DNA of 64,000 nt from an uncultured Crocinitomix sp. (lineage in GTDB: Bacteria > Bacteroidota > Bacteroidia > Flavobacteriales_D > Crocinitomicaceae). Position numbers and translations under genes: made by a program. This document shows, one piece after another, positions 45,659 through 56,600 of this stretch. Where the stretch lies: the NCBI GenBank assembly GCA_937136425.1, contig CAKZON010000070.1:124001-188000 (forward strand). Reading direction: 5' to 3'. Within the stretch, counting starts at the first letter, position 1, and each line of letters begins with the position of its first letter. A model generated the notes under the pieces. The model saw nothing but the letters and a program-made list of their open reading frames with translations, had not been told where the DNA came from and searched no databases.

Positions 45659-46138
45659 ATGAAAAACTTAATATACACAACCTTATTAGGGTCGTTGATT
45701 TTAGTTGGATGTTCTAATGAAACAGAGGAAACGACTGTGGATAATACTAATCAGGAATCAACAGAAAACTCAACGATAGATTCAACAATCACACCTTCAG
45801 AAGAATCTAATGATATTGAGACTTTTATGGCATCTGAAGATTCTCCAGAAGTTTCTTCTGAAAAAGATTATCAAGAGTATTACGAAACTGGTGAATTAAA
45901 AATTGAAGGAGATTATGACGATAATGAAGCTCGTCATGGTTTATGGGTTTCTTATTATGAATCAGGCATAAAATGGAGTGAATCCTATTATGTACACGGA
46001 ATAAAATCTGGTCATTCAATTACTTTTTTTCCCAATGGAAAAGTACGATATGTTGGTGAATATGCTGACGATAAGCAGATTGGGCAATGGTCTTTTTACG
46101 ACGAGGAGGGAAACCTTGTTAAAGAAGAAGATTATTAA
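45659..46138 (+). CDS. MORN/YwqK-type repeat lipoprotein, 159 aa
   Basis: Lipoprotein signal with Cys18 (SLILVGC|SNE), an acidic Ser/Thr/Glu linker (~20-75), then three MORN-like repeats (HGLWVSYYESGIKWSESYYV, GHSITFFPNGKVRYVGEYAD, IGQWSFYDEEGNL). Its repeats resemble those of the 301-aa protein at 36172-37077. The function is unknown; it lies nine bases after a polyprenyl synthase gene. Confidence 0.8.
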   Translation: MKNLIYTTLLGSLILVGCSNETEETTVDNTNQESTENSTIDSTITPSEESNDIETFMASEDSPEVSSEKDYQEYYETGELKIEGDYDDNEARHGLWVSYYESGIKWSESYYVHGIKSGHSITFFPNGKVRYVGEYADDKQIGQWSFYDEEGNLVKEEDY

Positions 46139-46408
46139 ACTTTCTTAATCTTCTGAAAATCAATTTTTTGGTTTCCAATAATCATCAAAAATTTATTCCC
46201 CTCTCAGCAAACTATTTTAAGTTGGCAAACGTCTTATAGTAGCTAAACAATAAATGATAACTACCGTATAAACTTTTAATTATTGTTAAGTGTTTGATTT
46301 TTAGTAAATTTAAAGCTAAGCCTTACACTTTTGATTATTAATTGGGTATGGTTTTTGTTGGTTGTGAAGTAGGTATAAACCCATTGTAGTTCGACTCAAT
46401 GTCAGCTT

Positions 46409-49400
46409 ATGAATAAATTAGTACTTTTTGTGTTCACATTTCTCAGCGTTTTTGGGCTTTTTGCTCAAGACGAGATTTGGATGCGTCCAAATAGAGGACA
46501 ATGGCACAAAAATGTCTCGTACAAAATTGCCGTTCCAAGCGGACAAATGTATCTTGAAAAAACTGGTTTCACATATGCAATGAGCAATGTGGTTGATCAT
46601 TATGATGTTGCACACGGACATCATGATGAGCCTGAACATGCCAAATCGCATGTTGTTAAAACAACTTTTATAGGCGCTAATTCTCCTACATTCGAAGAAT
46701 TATCTCCCTCTTCTTTCTACGAAAACTACTTTTTAGGAAATGATCCTGATAAATGGGTTACGAATAGTTATGCTTTTGAAGAAATCCAATATTTAGAATT
46801 ATATGACGATATCAATTTGAGGTTATATGAAGCAAATAAAACCTTAAAATATGACGTAATTATTAACGTTGGTGGCGATCCTTCAGCCTTTAAAGTAAAT
46901 TATGAAGGACAAGATAATCTTGAAATAATTGATGGAGCCTTGCATATTACAACCACATTAGGAACAATAATCGAGGAAGAGCCATTTGCATATCAAGAAT
47001 CTGGAGGTTTAAAATTTAGAGTTGCTTGTGAGTATGTACTTGTTGGAACTGAAATGCACTTTAATTTTCCTGATGGCTATGACACCTCCAAACCATTAAT
47101 AATCGATCCTGAATTAAACTTTTCGACATTTACAGGCGCTACTTCAGATAACTGGGGAATGACTGCTTGTCCTGATATAGATGGAAAAATGATTGGTGGT
47201 GGAATTGTTTTTGGAAGCGGTTATCCACTATCACCAGGTGCTTTTGATACAGGCTATAATAACGTTACAGGCTCACGATTGGTTGATTTAGGTATTACTA
47301 AGTTTACTGAAGATGGTAGCTCAATCGTTTATTCCACTTTCATTGGAGGTTCTGGAAGTGAAACTCCGCATAGTTTAATCGTAAATGATGACAATGACCT
47401 ATACATAATGGGGGCAACATCTTCACCTAACTTTCCAGTTGGAGGATCCGCTTATCAATCAACCAACAATCTAGGGACGCCTCCAAGTGATTTGATAGAC
47501 GGTATTAACTTTGATGATGGTGCGGACATTTTTGTTTTCAAACTATCTGAAATGGGGAATGCATTATTAGGAGGTACGTTTTTAGGTGGATCTGGGTTTG
47601 ATGGAATCTCTGAAGAAGGTGCCGTTGTCTATAATTATGGTGATCAATTGCGAGGTGAAGTTTATTTAGATGATGCGTCAAACGTTTATATTACATCAAC
47701 GACAACGTCCACAGATTTCCCCATTGTTGGAGGCTTTGATGGCACATTGGGCGGAGGTAAAGATGCTATTTTGGCCAAATTCAATCCTAATTTAACCAAC
47801 CTATTATGGAGCACATATGTTGGTGGGTCTGGAGATGAGGCAGGTAACTCTGTTAAAGTATCTCCTTCTGGAGACATCTTTACGGTTGGAGGAACAACGA
47901 GTACTGATTTCCCAAATACTGCTGGAAACATTCATCCAACCTATCAAGGAGGAAGTGTTGATGGTTACTTAATGAAATTTACGGCCCCTGCGTATACACC
48001 AGAAGCAACTTATTTAGGAACGAATGATTATGACCAAGCTTATTCTGTTGAAGTAGATATTGATGAGTTTGTATATGTTTATGGTCAATCTAGCGGAAGT
48101 TACCAAACTGATGGTATTAACTACATTAATGCGAACAGTGGGCAGTTTATTCACAAACTTTCAAATGATTTAGGAACAACCGAATGGTCATCAGTTTTTG
48201 GTGCAAGTAGTGGAGTTGCAGAAATTTCGCCTACTGCCTTTTTAGTGAGTGATTGTTATGAAATTTATATTGCAGGTTGGGGAGGGAATACGAACATTGC
48301 TCCAGGAAGTACGACCTCAGGGTTTACTACAACTCCTGATGCCTATCAATCTACAACCGGAGGTAACAACTTTTATTTGGCCGTATTTACAGCAGACATG
48401 GCAACCCTAAAATATGCCACGTTTATGGGCGACCCAGATTCGGGAGGAGATCACGTGGATGGCGGAACTAGTCGTTTTGACAAATCAGGAACGATTTATC
48501 ATGCGGTATGTGCAGCTTGTAATGTTAACGATTGGCCAACAACTCCTGGCGCATTCTCAGAGGATAATGGCAGCAGTAATTGTAACATGGCTGTTTTCCA
48601 ATTTGAATTAGCGCAAATTGACGCCGTACTTAGTACTGGAGCTCCGATTATCTGTATTCCAGACCCCGTTTTATTTGAAAATGACAGTGAATATGGCGAT
48701 ACTTATTTTTGGGATTTTGGGGACGGTGTTGGTACATCAACGGATTTTGAACCTTCTTACTTTTATGAAGAACCTGGCATTTATACAGTGACATTAATCG
48801 TTTCTGATGCTGCAGGTTGCTACGAACCAGATACTGCTTATATTGAAGTTGAAATCCAATTATTTGAAGGAGAAGCGGGCACACTTAGTGACACGATTTG
48901 TCCGGGCACATCTGTTCAATTATACGCTGTTGGTGGAGACACCTATACGTGGGGACCAGCAGATGTTTTAGATGACCCAACTAGTGCAGATCCAATTGCT
49001 ACAATTGATGAGGAAACAACTTTTACCGTAACCATTGAAAGCGTTTGTGGAACAACCGAATTAACAGTTACAGTATTTGTATTTGACGTTTCAACATCCT
49101 CTGGATTAGACACTGCTATTTGTGTTGGTGGTGAAGCAATGCTTACCGCATCCGGTGGGGACACCTATCTCTGGGATCCTCCTGAAGATCTAGATGATCC
49201 TACGATTCCCAACCCTATTGCATCTCCGCCATTAACAACATATTATACTGTGGAGATAACAACGATAGAAGGATGCATTGTTGAAGATACGATTAAGGTA
49301 CATGTTGATCATGATGTTCCTTACCCTAACTTAATTGACGAAGTTAATCTGTGTAAAGGAGATAGCATTCGAATTACCGCTGGCGGAGCAACAGATTATT

Positions 49401-50263
49401 TATGGACGCCTGATTACAATATAAGCGATCCAACAATTTATAATCCTTATGTATATCCAGATGTGGACACAGATTATTCGGTGACCTTTACAAATGCCTG
49501 TGGATCTTCTTATGACACCGTTTCGGTTTATGTGATAGTGATAGACGGAGAAGCTTCTCCAGATACCATCATTTGCCCTGGAGATTCGGCCTTTTTGTGG
49601 GCTTCTGGTGGTGAATTCTATCAATGGTATCCTCCGGCTTATTTATCGAATACCACATCATCTTCAACTGTTTCTACACCTCCTCATGACATGCTCTATA
49701 CCGTATCTATTTCTGATGAATATGGTTGTGTTGACACGGCGTCTGTCTTTGTTGAATTATATGATCCTCCTGCCATAACGGTTTCCCCGGCGGTTTACCC
49801 TATTGCTGGCGATACAATTTCTATTTGGGCCGTCGCTGATGGATCAATTGTTTGGACGCCTCCTTATAATATTGAATGTCAAACTTGCCCTACAACAATA
49901 GTTTGGCCAGAAGTTGAGACTTTCTATACTGCTACGGTTACTGATCTTAATGGCTGTACAAATTATGCGGTTGTTCCTGTTTATTTTGATCCACTTATTT
50001 TCGTTCCAAATGCATTCACTCCTGACGGGGATGACTTTAATAATGTATTCAGAGCAATTGCCCATAATATTGATGAATTTGAAATGCAAATCTTTAATCG
50101 TTGGGGTGAACTCATTTATGTCATGGAAGATTTGGATGATTATTGGGATGGTAGCTATAACAATTCTCTTGTTACTGATGATGTTTATGTGTGGCAAATC
50201 TTGTATACCGATTTAAAAGGTATTGCACACGAACTAAGGGGGCATGTTGTACTCTTAAAGTAA
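46409..50263 (+). CDS. Large SBBP/Ig-repeat surface protein with T9SS type B C-terminal domain
   Basis: A 1284-aa exported protein. Signal peptide (KLVLFVFTFLSVFGLFA|Q), an N-terminal DUF7948-like domain (MRPNRGQWHKNVSYKI), then SBBP-type propeller repeats (~residues 230-720: STFIGGSGSETPHSLIVNDD, TYVGGSGDEAGNSVKVSPSG), one PKD domain (YFWDFGDGVGTSTDFEPSYF), five tandem ~80-residue Ig-like repeats (~830-1190) and a type B sorting domain (FVPNAFTPDGDDFNNVFRAI...IFNRWGELIYVMED). It is secreted by T9SS to the surface. Unlike the 812-aa protein it has no PorP/SprF gene next to it. The 270-bp upstream gap shows no clear control element. Confidence 0.92.
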   Translation: MNKLVLFVFTFLSVFGLFAQDEIWMRPNRGQWHKNVSYKIAVPSGQMYLEKTGFTYAMSNVVDHYDVAHGHHDEPEHAKSHVVKTTFIGANSPTFEELSPSSFYENYFLGNDPDKWVTNSYAFEEIQYLELYDDINLRLYEANKTLKYDVIINVGGDPSAFKVNYEGQDNLEIIDGALHITTTLGTIIEEEPFAYQESGGLKFRVACEYVLVGTEMHFNFPDGYDTSKPLIIDPELNFSTFTGATSDNWGMTACPDIDGKMIGGGIVFGSGYPLSPGAFDTGYNNVTGSRLVDLGITKFTEDGSSIVYSTFIGGSGSETPHSLIVNDDNDLYIMGATSSPNFPVGGSAYQSTNNLGTPPSDLIDGINFDDGADIFVFKLSEMGNALLGGTFLGGSGFDGISEEGAVVYNYGDQLRGEVYLDDASNVYITSTTTSTDFPIVGGFDGTLGGGKDAILAKFNPNLTNLLWSTYVGGSGDEAGNSVKVSPSGDIFTVGGTTSTDFPNTAGNIHPTYQGGSVDGYLMKFTAPAYTPEATYLGTNDYDQAYSVEVDIDEFVYVYGQSSGSYQTDGINYINANSGQFIHKLSNDLGTTEWSSVFGASSGVAEISPTAFLVSDCYEIYIAGWGGNTNIAPGSTTSGFTTTPDAYQSTTGGNNFYLAVFTADMATLKYATFMGDPDSGGDHVDGGTSRFDKSGTIYHAVCAACNVNDWPTTPGAFSEDNGSSNCNMAVFQFELAQIDAVLSTGAPIICIPDPVLFENDSEYGDTYFWDFGDGVGTSTDFEPSYFYEEPGIYTVTLIVSDAAGCYEPDTAYIEVEIQLFEGEAGTLSDTICPGTSVQLYAVGGDTYTWGPADVLDDPTSADPIATIDEETTFTVTIESVCGTTELTVTVFVFDVSTSSGLDTAICVGGEAMLTASGGDTYLWDPPEDLDDPTIPNPIASPPLTTYYTVEITTIEGCIVEDTIKVHVDHDVPYPNLIDEVNLCKGDSIRITAGGATDYLWTPDYNISDPTIYNPYVYPDVDTDYSVTFTNACGSSYDTVSVYVIVIDGEASPDTIICPGDSAFLWASGGEFYQWYPPAYLSNTTSSSTVSTPPHDMLYTVSISDEYGCVDTASVFVELYDPPAITVSPAVYPIAGDTISIWAVADGSIVWTPPYNIECQTCPTTIVWPEVETFYTATVTDLNGCTNYAVVPVYFDPLIFVPNAFTPDGDDFNNVFRAIAHNIDEFEMQIFNRWGELIYVMEDLDDYWDGSYNNSLVTDDVYVWQILYTDLKGIAHELRGHVVLLK

Positions 50264-50272
50264 ACTCACTCT

Positions 50273-52705
50273 TTAAAAATTGGATAAACCCTCAACTTTT
50301 TGTGCCATTATTGACTCAACGCCATAATCTGTAATTAGCGATATATAATATACTCCCTGTGGTAGTGTGCTCATATCAATATTTACCCAATGTGTGCCCT
50401 TGTTAAGTATTCCATATTTCTCAATCTTTGAAACCAACTTACCATCTGGAGTTAAAATATGGATGGCAGTTTTTGTAGTTCTAGGCAATGAAAAATTCAA
50501 TCGAGTGCTCAATGTAGATGGATTAGGAGATAAACTAAGATTATACAACTCTTCATTGTCACTGAAAACTGCCACCAAATGATCTCCAAAACTAGGATCA
50601 TAGCTAATCGAGCGAGAATAATAAAGTTCACCAGTGGTTGTGTTTTCCCAATATTTGAAAATAGCACCTTTTAGTGGCTCAACAGACACTGTGATTTCAT
50701 TTGTTGGGTAATAGAAATAACGTTGAGGACACCTCTCCAATTCAAGCGTATTTACAGTAACTTTCCCAGCACCTGCGGGGTACACATCAAAAACAACATC
50801 AACTGCCTCTGGCAATTCAAATACTTCTGATAATTCATCCCTAATAACATCTACTCTTGAATCAATAAAACCTTTAAGACCATTAAACCTGTCATGCCAT
50901 TGCTCCATTGACCCACACCATTTTTCGTAATGTTGTACCATATCCGCCATAACAACATCCCTCCCCATTATATATCGATAGTAGATTAATTCTGGTCTAA
51001 AAATGGTATTTAGCAAATCGGCATAACGATTAATAAAATAGTTCTTGAACTTTTTATTGGCGAGCAGTGCATCCAACAACGCAACATGCGGGTTGGTTTC
51101 ACTTAAATTATTCAAAATAAACGCTAAGCTTTGATAATCTTCAGGTTCAGTTCCCAGATACCTAAAAGCAGCATCCAGATCATAACAGATATAACGCCAT
51201 TTGGGATGACTTGGAGCGTTCCAAACTTTTAGATTATTATTGGGCCAATCGCGATTATTCGAATACAACTCAACTATAAAATAATCTACAAATGAGTTAA
51301 TGTCCAATTGCTCTTCTACCCAATTATAATGAGATTCTGTTTCTAAATTAGATGCAATCGCGTAATTTTTTAATGCTATAAAATCATCTGCAGTCCCTGT
51401 TATTGCATTAAGCGAAGCTCTTTCTAACAAATTAATCTCATCTGGATTCACACCATAATTGGATTCTAAATAATAGCGCCCAACCTTTTCACGCATATTG
51501 TGAATCCCCCAATAATTGCCATTTATGTAAACAACAACAGGTTGGAATCCAAGTAAATCAATATTCAATTCTGACACCATAAAGTATTTGTGCAATGTTC
51601 CGTCTTTTATACAAGACCCACAAAAATCATTGCCAGAATTGCGTAACACCAATCGCTTAAAACTCTTAATTGATTTTTCTTTAAAGTAGGCTTGACCAAA
51701 TTTACTTTGTTCGTACGAATCTTTCGCTTGAAGCTGAATAGATTTCATTGGCTTTGTCCTAGAGCCTGAACCACCATGTATCTTCATATCGCAATCCAAT
51801 GACTCAATGAGTCTCATATCTTCGTCGAAGTATTCGTAAAACGCATGTATTTCGATATTTTCCCAATAGTTTGCACCTGAATGAGGAAAAGTTTCGCTTG
51901 CATCTGGTCCTTCAACATAAATACCAACTAGTTCATCAAACAATTCAATGCTATCAACCGTGAGGTTAACAACAGGCAATTCATGGGATATGTCCGTAAA
52001 ATAAGTTCTTTCTATTGGACTAGAATTGATCAATGAATCTCCAGAACCAATTGCCTTAATGTGTATTGTTTCATTTAGAACAAATGGAACCGAATACTCT
52101 GTTCCTAAATCTGGATTAGTTCCATTCAATGAATAATAAATAGCTTCAGACTCTGCTGCTCGGATAACTATATTGGTGCCTTTTGGGTAATTGCCTGAAT
52201 TTCTATTTACAGTAGGCAAATCAGCATAACCATTATATCCTGTTGATTCGTCATTTGATTCATTGGGCGTTGGAATATCAAAATAAAACCATTTATCCCC
52301 TATTTTGCCAAATGAGTTATTGACGCGTAATTTAGGCCATTCAATCGTATCTATAATATCGCCAGCGGGATTAATTAAATACAAGATACCTCCACTTTTT
52401 GGCAATGAAAACGGAAATACACCTGAGTCATCAACACCTTCACTTGCCAACAATACATATTTTTCTTCGCTAGCAATTTCTACTGAAGGAAAAGCCCACA
52501 ATTCGGGCATGTCAACATCATTCGTTAGAAACCATCCTTCCAAGTTTAAATTCTCTCCGCTTGTATTAATGAATTCAATCCAATCAGCAAACCCTTGGGT
52601 TTCGTGTTCTAAAACTGTTGTGTTAGATGGGCAAACTTCGTTAAATAACTGAGAATATCCTGTTAAAGATCCGTACAATAAGAATATAAAAATTACTCTT
52701 TTCAT
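50273..52705 (-). CDS. CotH-kinase/lamin-tail-domain protein with T9SS type A sorting domain
   Basis: An 810-aa exported protein. Signal peptide (KRVIFIFLLYGSLTGYS|Q), a lamin-tail domain (~20-145: ADWIEFINTSGENLNLEGWF), a chitobiase-type module (~165-235: YYSLNGTNPDLGTEY), a CotH-type kinase domain (~245-640: GGSGSRTKPMKSIQLQAKDS, NYWGIHNMREKVGRYYLESN, WRYICYDLDAAFRYLG with the metal-site Asp) and a type A CTD (LSLSPNPSTLSTRLNFSLPR ... LPQGVYYISL). CotH kinases phosphorylate secreted proteins. ATG at 52705 starts the signal peptide; the frame runs open to TTG 52729. It ends nine bases from the convergent 1284-aa gene. Confidence 0.9.
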   Translation of the reverse strand: MKRVIFIFLLYGSLTGYSQLFNEVCPSNTTVLEHETQGFADWIEFINTSGENLNLEGWFLTNDVDMPELWAFPSVEIASEEKYVLLASEGVDDSGVFPFSLPKSGGILYLINPAGDIIDTIEWPKLRVNNSFGKIGDKWFYFDIPTPNESNDESTGYNGYADLPTVNRNSGNYPKGTNIVIRAAESEAIYYSLNGTNPDLGTEYSVPFVLNETIHIKAIGSGDSLINSSPIERTYFTDISHELPVVNLTVDSIELFDELVGIYVEGPDASETFPHSGANYWENIEIHAFYEYFDEDMRLIESLDCDMKIHGGSGSRTKPMKSIQLQAKDSYEQSKFGQAYFKEKSIKSFKRLVLRNSGNDFCGSCIKDGTLHKYFMVSELNIDLLGFQPVVVYINGNYWGIHNMREKVGRYYLESNYGVNPDEINLLERASLNAITGTADDFIALKNYAIASNLETESHYNWVEEQLDINSFVDYFIVELYSNNRDWPNNNLKVWNAPSHPKWRYICYDLDAAFRYLGTEPEDYQSLAFILNNLSETNPHVALLDALLANKKFKNYFINRYADLLNTIFRPELIYYRYIMGRDVVMADMVQHYEKWCGSMEQWHDRFNGLKGFIDSRVDVIRDELSEVFELPEAVDVVFDVYPAGAGKVTVNTLELERCPQRYFYYPTNEITVSVEPLKGAIFKYWENTTTGELYYSRSISYDPSFGDHLVAVFSDNEELYNLSLSPNPSTLSTRLNFSLPRTTKTAIHILTPDGKLVSKIEKYGILNKGTHWVNIDMSTLPQGVYYISLITDYGVESIMAQKVEGLSNF

Positions 52706-52887
52706 AATTGCCTTTATTTCTCCAATCAAATGATTAAAGTGAATTTGGGTAGGTTAATTAATAGCAAACTAATACTATTAAGGTAACGCGGACCCAGCTA
52801 AAAGCGTTTGTATGAAAATTGAAAAAGTAGGAATAAAGTCGTCTTATTTAAAACAACCATTAATTCGCAAGTGAAAAGAATATGGGA

Positions 52888-53421
52888 TTAACCAACAAAA
52901 CGCGGATCGATCTCCATTACGTGTTGGCATTTAGAGCAAGTTCTTAATTCTTCTGAATTATAAAATTCACGAAAACGTGGTTGAAAATCCTTTTCGACAT
53001 TCTGCAATTCGAAGCGTGTATCATGCAATTTGTTATTGCAATTATCACAAAACCACATTAGACCATCTTTAAGAGACGTTCCTTTACGCACACACTCAAT
53101 GACAAGCCCAACAGAATTTGCTGGTCTCACCGGATTGTGAGGCACGTTAGCTGGCAATAAAAACATATCTCCCGCTTTAATGTCAACCTTACGCGCTTTT
53201 CCGTCTTCTTGGATTGTCACTACTATATCACCTTGCAATTGATAAAATAACTCCTCAGTTTCGTTATAATGATAATCCTTACGCGCATTTGGTCCACCAA
53301 CAATCATTACAATATAATCTCCAGATTCAACATATAAGTTTTTGTTAGAAACAGGTGGCTTTAATAAATCTCTGTTTTCCTCGATCCATTTATTCAAATT
53401 GAATGGTGCTGCAATTGCCAT
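52888..53421 (-). CDS. nbaC: 3-hydroxyanthranilate 3,4-dioxygenase
   Basis: A 177-aa cupin that opens 3-hydroxyanthranilate in tryptophan breakdown or NAD synthesis. The catalytic iron site is visible: YHYNETEELFYQLQGDIVVT (His and Glu) and LLPANVPHNPVRP (His). The bacterial C-terminal rubredoxin-like site is present too, as CDNCNN and CSKCQH. Length is normal for the bacterial form. No other kynurenine-pathway gene is adjacent. It is monocistronic. Confidence 0.95.
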   Translation of the reverse strand: MAIAAPFNLNKWIEENRDLLKPPVSNKNLYVESGDYIVMIVGGPNARKDYHYNETEELFYQLQGDIVVTIQEDGKARKVDIKAGDMFLLPANVPHNPVRPANSVGLVIECVRKGTSLKDGLMWFCDNCNNKLHDTRFELQNVEKDFQPRFREFYNSEELRTCSKCQHVMEIDPRFVG

Positions 53422-53646
53422 ATGCTTAATTGTTTTTATAATGATGATACTGCCATAAAATTATAACAGATTTCGTCAACTAATTTAAGAATTAGTTAGC
53501 TATTTCATAATGATTATTACTTAGAAAATTGATTTCTATGAAGAATGAACATAAAACCTACGGAGTTAGCTTACAAAATTTTTCAAGTTGCACTTACGTG
53601 AGTTACAACAAATATTCTGACAAGAGTCTTTCAAAAAATTGAGCAC

Positions 53647-53674
53647 AAAAAAAGGGGAGCTCATTGAGCTCCCC
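53647..53674 (-). terminator. Terminator of the fibronectin-domain gene
   Basis: A perfect 10-bp stem (GGGGAGCTCA with TGAGCTCCCC) is followed on the minus strand by seven T (53653-53647), 25 bases past the stop codon. Confidence 0.9.
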
Positions 53675-53698
53675 TCCTTAAAGTATATTCTTATCGAA

Positions 53699-56600
53699 TT
53701 ACTGCTTTACAACTCTGACCTTTTGGACAGTGTCTTCAGCTGTAACTTTCACGAAGTAAACTCCGCTTTCGATAGCATTCATGTCGATTTCGTAGTTTCC
53801 GAATACGTTAGATACTTGGTTAGAGATAATTACTCTTCCTTCGATATCTAATACTTCGATTACTGCGTTACCTTCAATTGAGATGTTTTGAACAGTCAAT
53901 ACATCAACAACTGGGTTAGGATATACAACTAAAGCATTTTCTGCTTCTTCGTCTAAATCTGTACAGTCAATTAATACAACAGTTACAGTAGACGTTTCAG
54001 TTCCACAGTGCTCGCTAGTTACAGAATAGTTGAAAGTATAAATTCCAGCATCCATTCCTAGAGGTGCAAATAATCCACCAGCTAAAGCAACATCAGGATC
54101 AACTCCGTCGTACTCCCAAAGACCACCACCATCATAAGAACCAACAATGTGGTCAGATAAGATGATATCGTAATCATTACAAGTAGTATAGAATCCATCA
54201 TCTCCAGCGTCAACACCTTCAACAGTAGAAACAACAGTCATTACTGTATCAGAAGTACATCCGTTAGAAACAACGTAGAATAAATCGTAAGATCCTTCAC
54301 CGTCAGGGAATCCAACTAAGTTTGGTAATTCATTACCGTCAGCTACAGTTGGGTTATACCATGTTCCATCTTCAGTAGAGTATCCAGCAATCGCATCAAA
54401 CAAGTCATAAGTAGTACCTGCACAAATTGTTGGACTTAATCCTAAACCTGCACTTACTTCTTCAACAGAAGATACAGAGATTGTAAAATGAACATCTGGT
54501 TGAATATAAGCAACAGGGTTAACCATTACATAGTACTCAGCAAATGGAGTCAATCCACAAGCAGTAATTTCAGATCCGAATGGAGCGTCAGAACCATCAG
54601 CACCTGGTGCTAAAGTATTAGCATAGTGAGGTACAAAGTTTGTGATGATACCACAATCTCCAGTTGAATAAATAGCAACTTCAGTGTATCCGTTAGTTTG
54701 ACAAGTACTCTCATCAAATGTGTTTACAACAACTTGACCTGATTCAGGAGCAGTAAATTTGAACCATACAGTTCTATCAATACCTTCACCTGAACACCAT
54801 CCATCATTTGAATAACAATCAGCAGCTTCTGGTGCAATTGTAGTCTCACCAGGTAAAGTAGTTGCTTCGAAGTTGTGTCTTAATTGAGCAGGACCGTCAA
54901 CGATCAATTCAATTGCATCACAAGGATCATCATTTTGGATATCAGTTCCAAATAACATTGGCTCAGTCCAATCAGAAATAGAATCAACACCACAAGTAGC
55001 TCTTACAGATACCCAGTAAGGTGTAGTTCCTAATAAACCAGTCATATAATAAGGATCATCAGTAGTTCCATATTCAGAACCTTCTTCAGTTCCAGTTCCA
55101 GGCTCGAAACAAGGGAATCCCCACTCAACATCAAACGTTTCAGCATCAATAGATGAGAAGTTAACGTGAGCAGCTGTGTTTGTAATGTTAATTACTTCAA
55201 CAGCGAAAGGAGTAGCACATAATGCAGGTTGAGTCCAGCAATAAGGTCCAACCCATACAGAAGAAGAATCAGCGATATCTCCACAGTTAGCTCTTACATA
55301 GTAGCAGTAAGTTTCACCTGGAGTTAATCCAGTTAATGAAATTGCAGGGAATACAGCAGCATCCTCCATAGTTCCAGCTTCTGGATCATCTAATTCAATA
55401 CCCCAGCTAATATCCCAAGCTTCTTCAACATCTCCTGGTTCCCAAGATAAGTCAGCTTCTGTTCCTGAAGTTCCAGTTGCATACAATGCGAATGGAGCAG
55501 GGCAGAAAATATCAGTAGTAAAGCAGAATGGTCCAACCCAGTTAGAAAGAGAATCAGCTCCTTCACCACAAACAGATTGTACATAGTAGCAATAATCAGT
55601 TCCTGGTTCTAAACCACCTAAAGTATAAGGGTTAGTAGGAACGTTAGTCACAGTTACACCTTCTCCTAGAGTGAATCCAGGCTCACCATATTGGATATTC
55701 CATTCTTCAGCTGGAGGAGTATTATTCTCAGTCCAAGCTAAAGTAGCATCTAATCCACCTGAAGCAACCATAGTTCCATCAGAAGGATCTAAACAAAGAC
55801 CATCAGTACAAACTTCGTTAGGTCCAACCCATAAAGAGTTTACCGTTACGATTTCACCGTCTAATTCAACTTCACATACAGCTCTTACGTACCAATCGTA
55901 ACAAGTAGCAGCATCTAAAGGCTCAAGAGTTTCACTTAAAAATGGAGTAGTTACCATTGTTCCAGTTCCTAAAACGAAACCTTCAGGTCCCCACTCAACA
56001 TCCCACTCAGTTTCAGAATCACCTTCTGTCCACTCAGTAATAACAGTATCATGTGTAACGTAAGTTTCATCCGGGCTTAATGGTGCCGGACAAATAGCTG
56101 GTGTACAGAATGTAAATGGCCCTGACAAAAAACAACTTACTTCCCCGCCACCACAGTTAGCTTGAACGTAATAATCATAACATGTCAATTCTTCTAAACC
56201 ATCAACGCCAATAATATTAGTTGGAGAAATCACAGAAGTTCCTTCAACTAAAGGATCAAATCCTGTTGGTCCATAAATCACAGTAAACTCATCAGCGTCA
56301 GAAACCCATCCTAACATTGCAGCATCCCATGAAGTTGTGAAACCATCTAAAAGCGTAGGTTGAGGACAAGCAGGGTTTTCAAATGTTGCTTGAAAATTAG
56401 CACCATCACACCAGTTGTCATTCAAAAACTCAAAGTATACAGTTTCTCCTTCAGTAACAGTAGCACTTACAGAACCACTCCAAGATGTGTTGTCTTCTAA
56501 CACCAAAGCATCACATGTACCTGAATTCAATCTCTTTCCATCAGTAAATCCTCCTGCATCAGAAATAGTAATTTCCCCATCACATGGAGCTACAAAGCTA

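Noticed and set aside
50264-50272. Terminator between the convergent 1284-aa and CotH genes
   Set aside because: Only a weak 6-bp TTAAAG/CTTTAA pairing that overlaps both coding ends is present.
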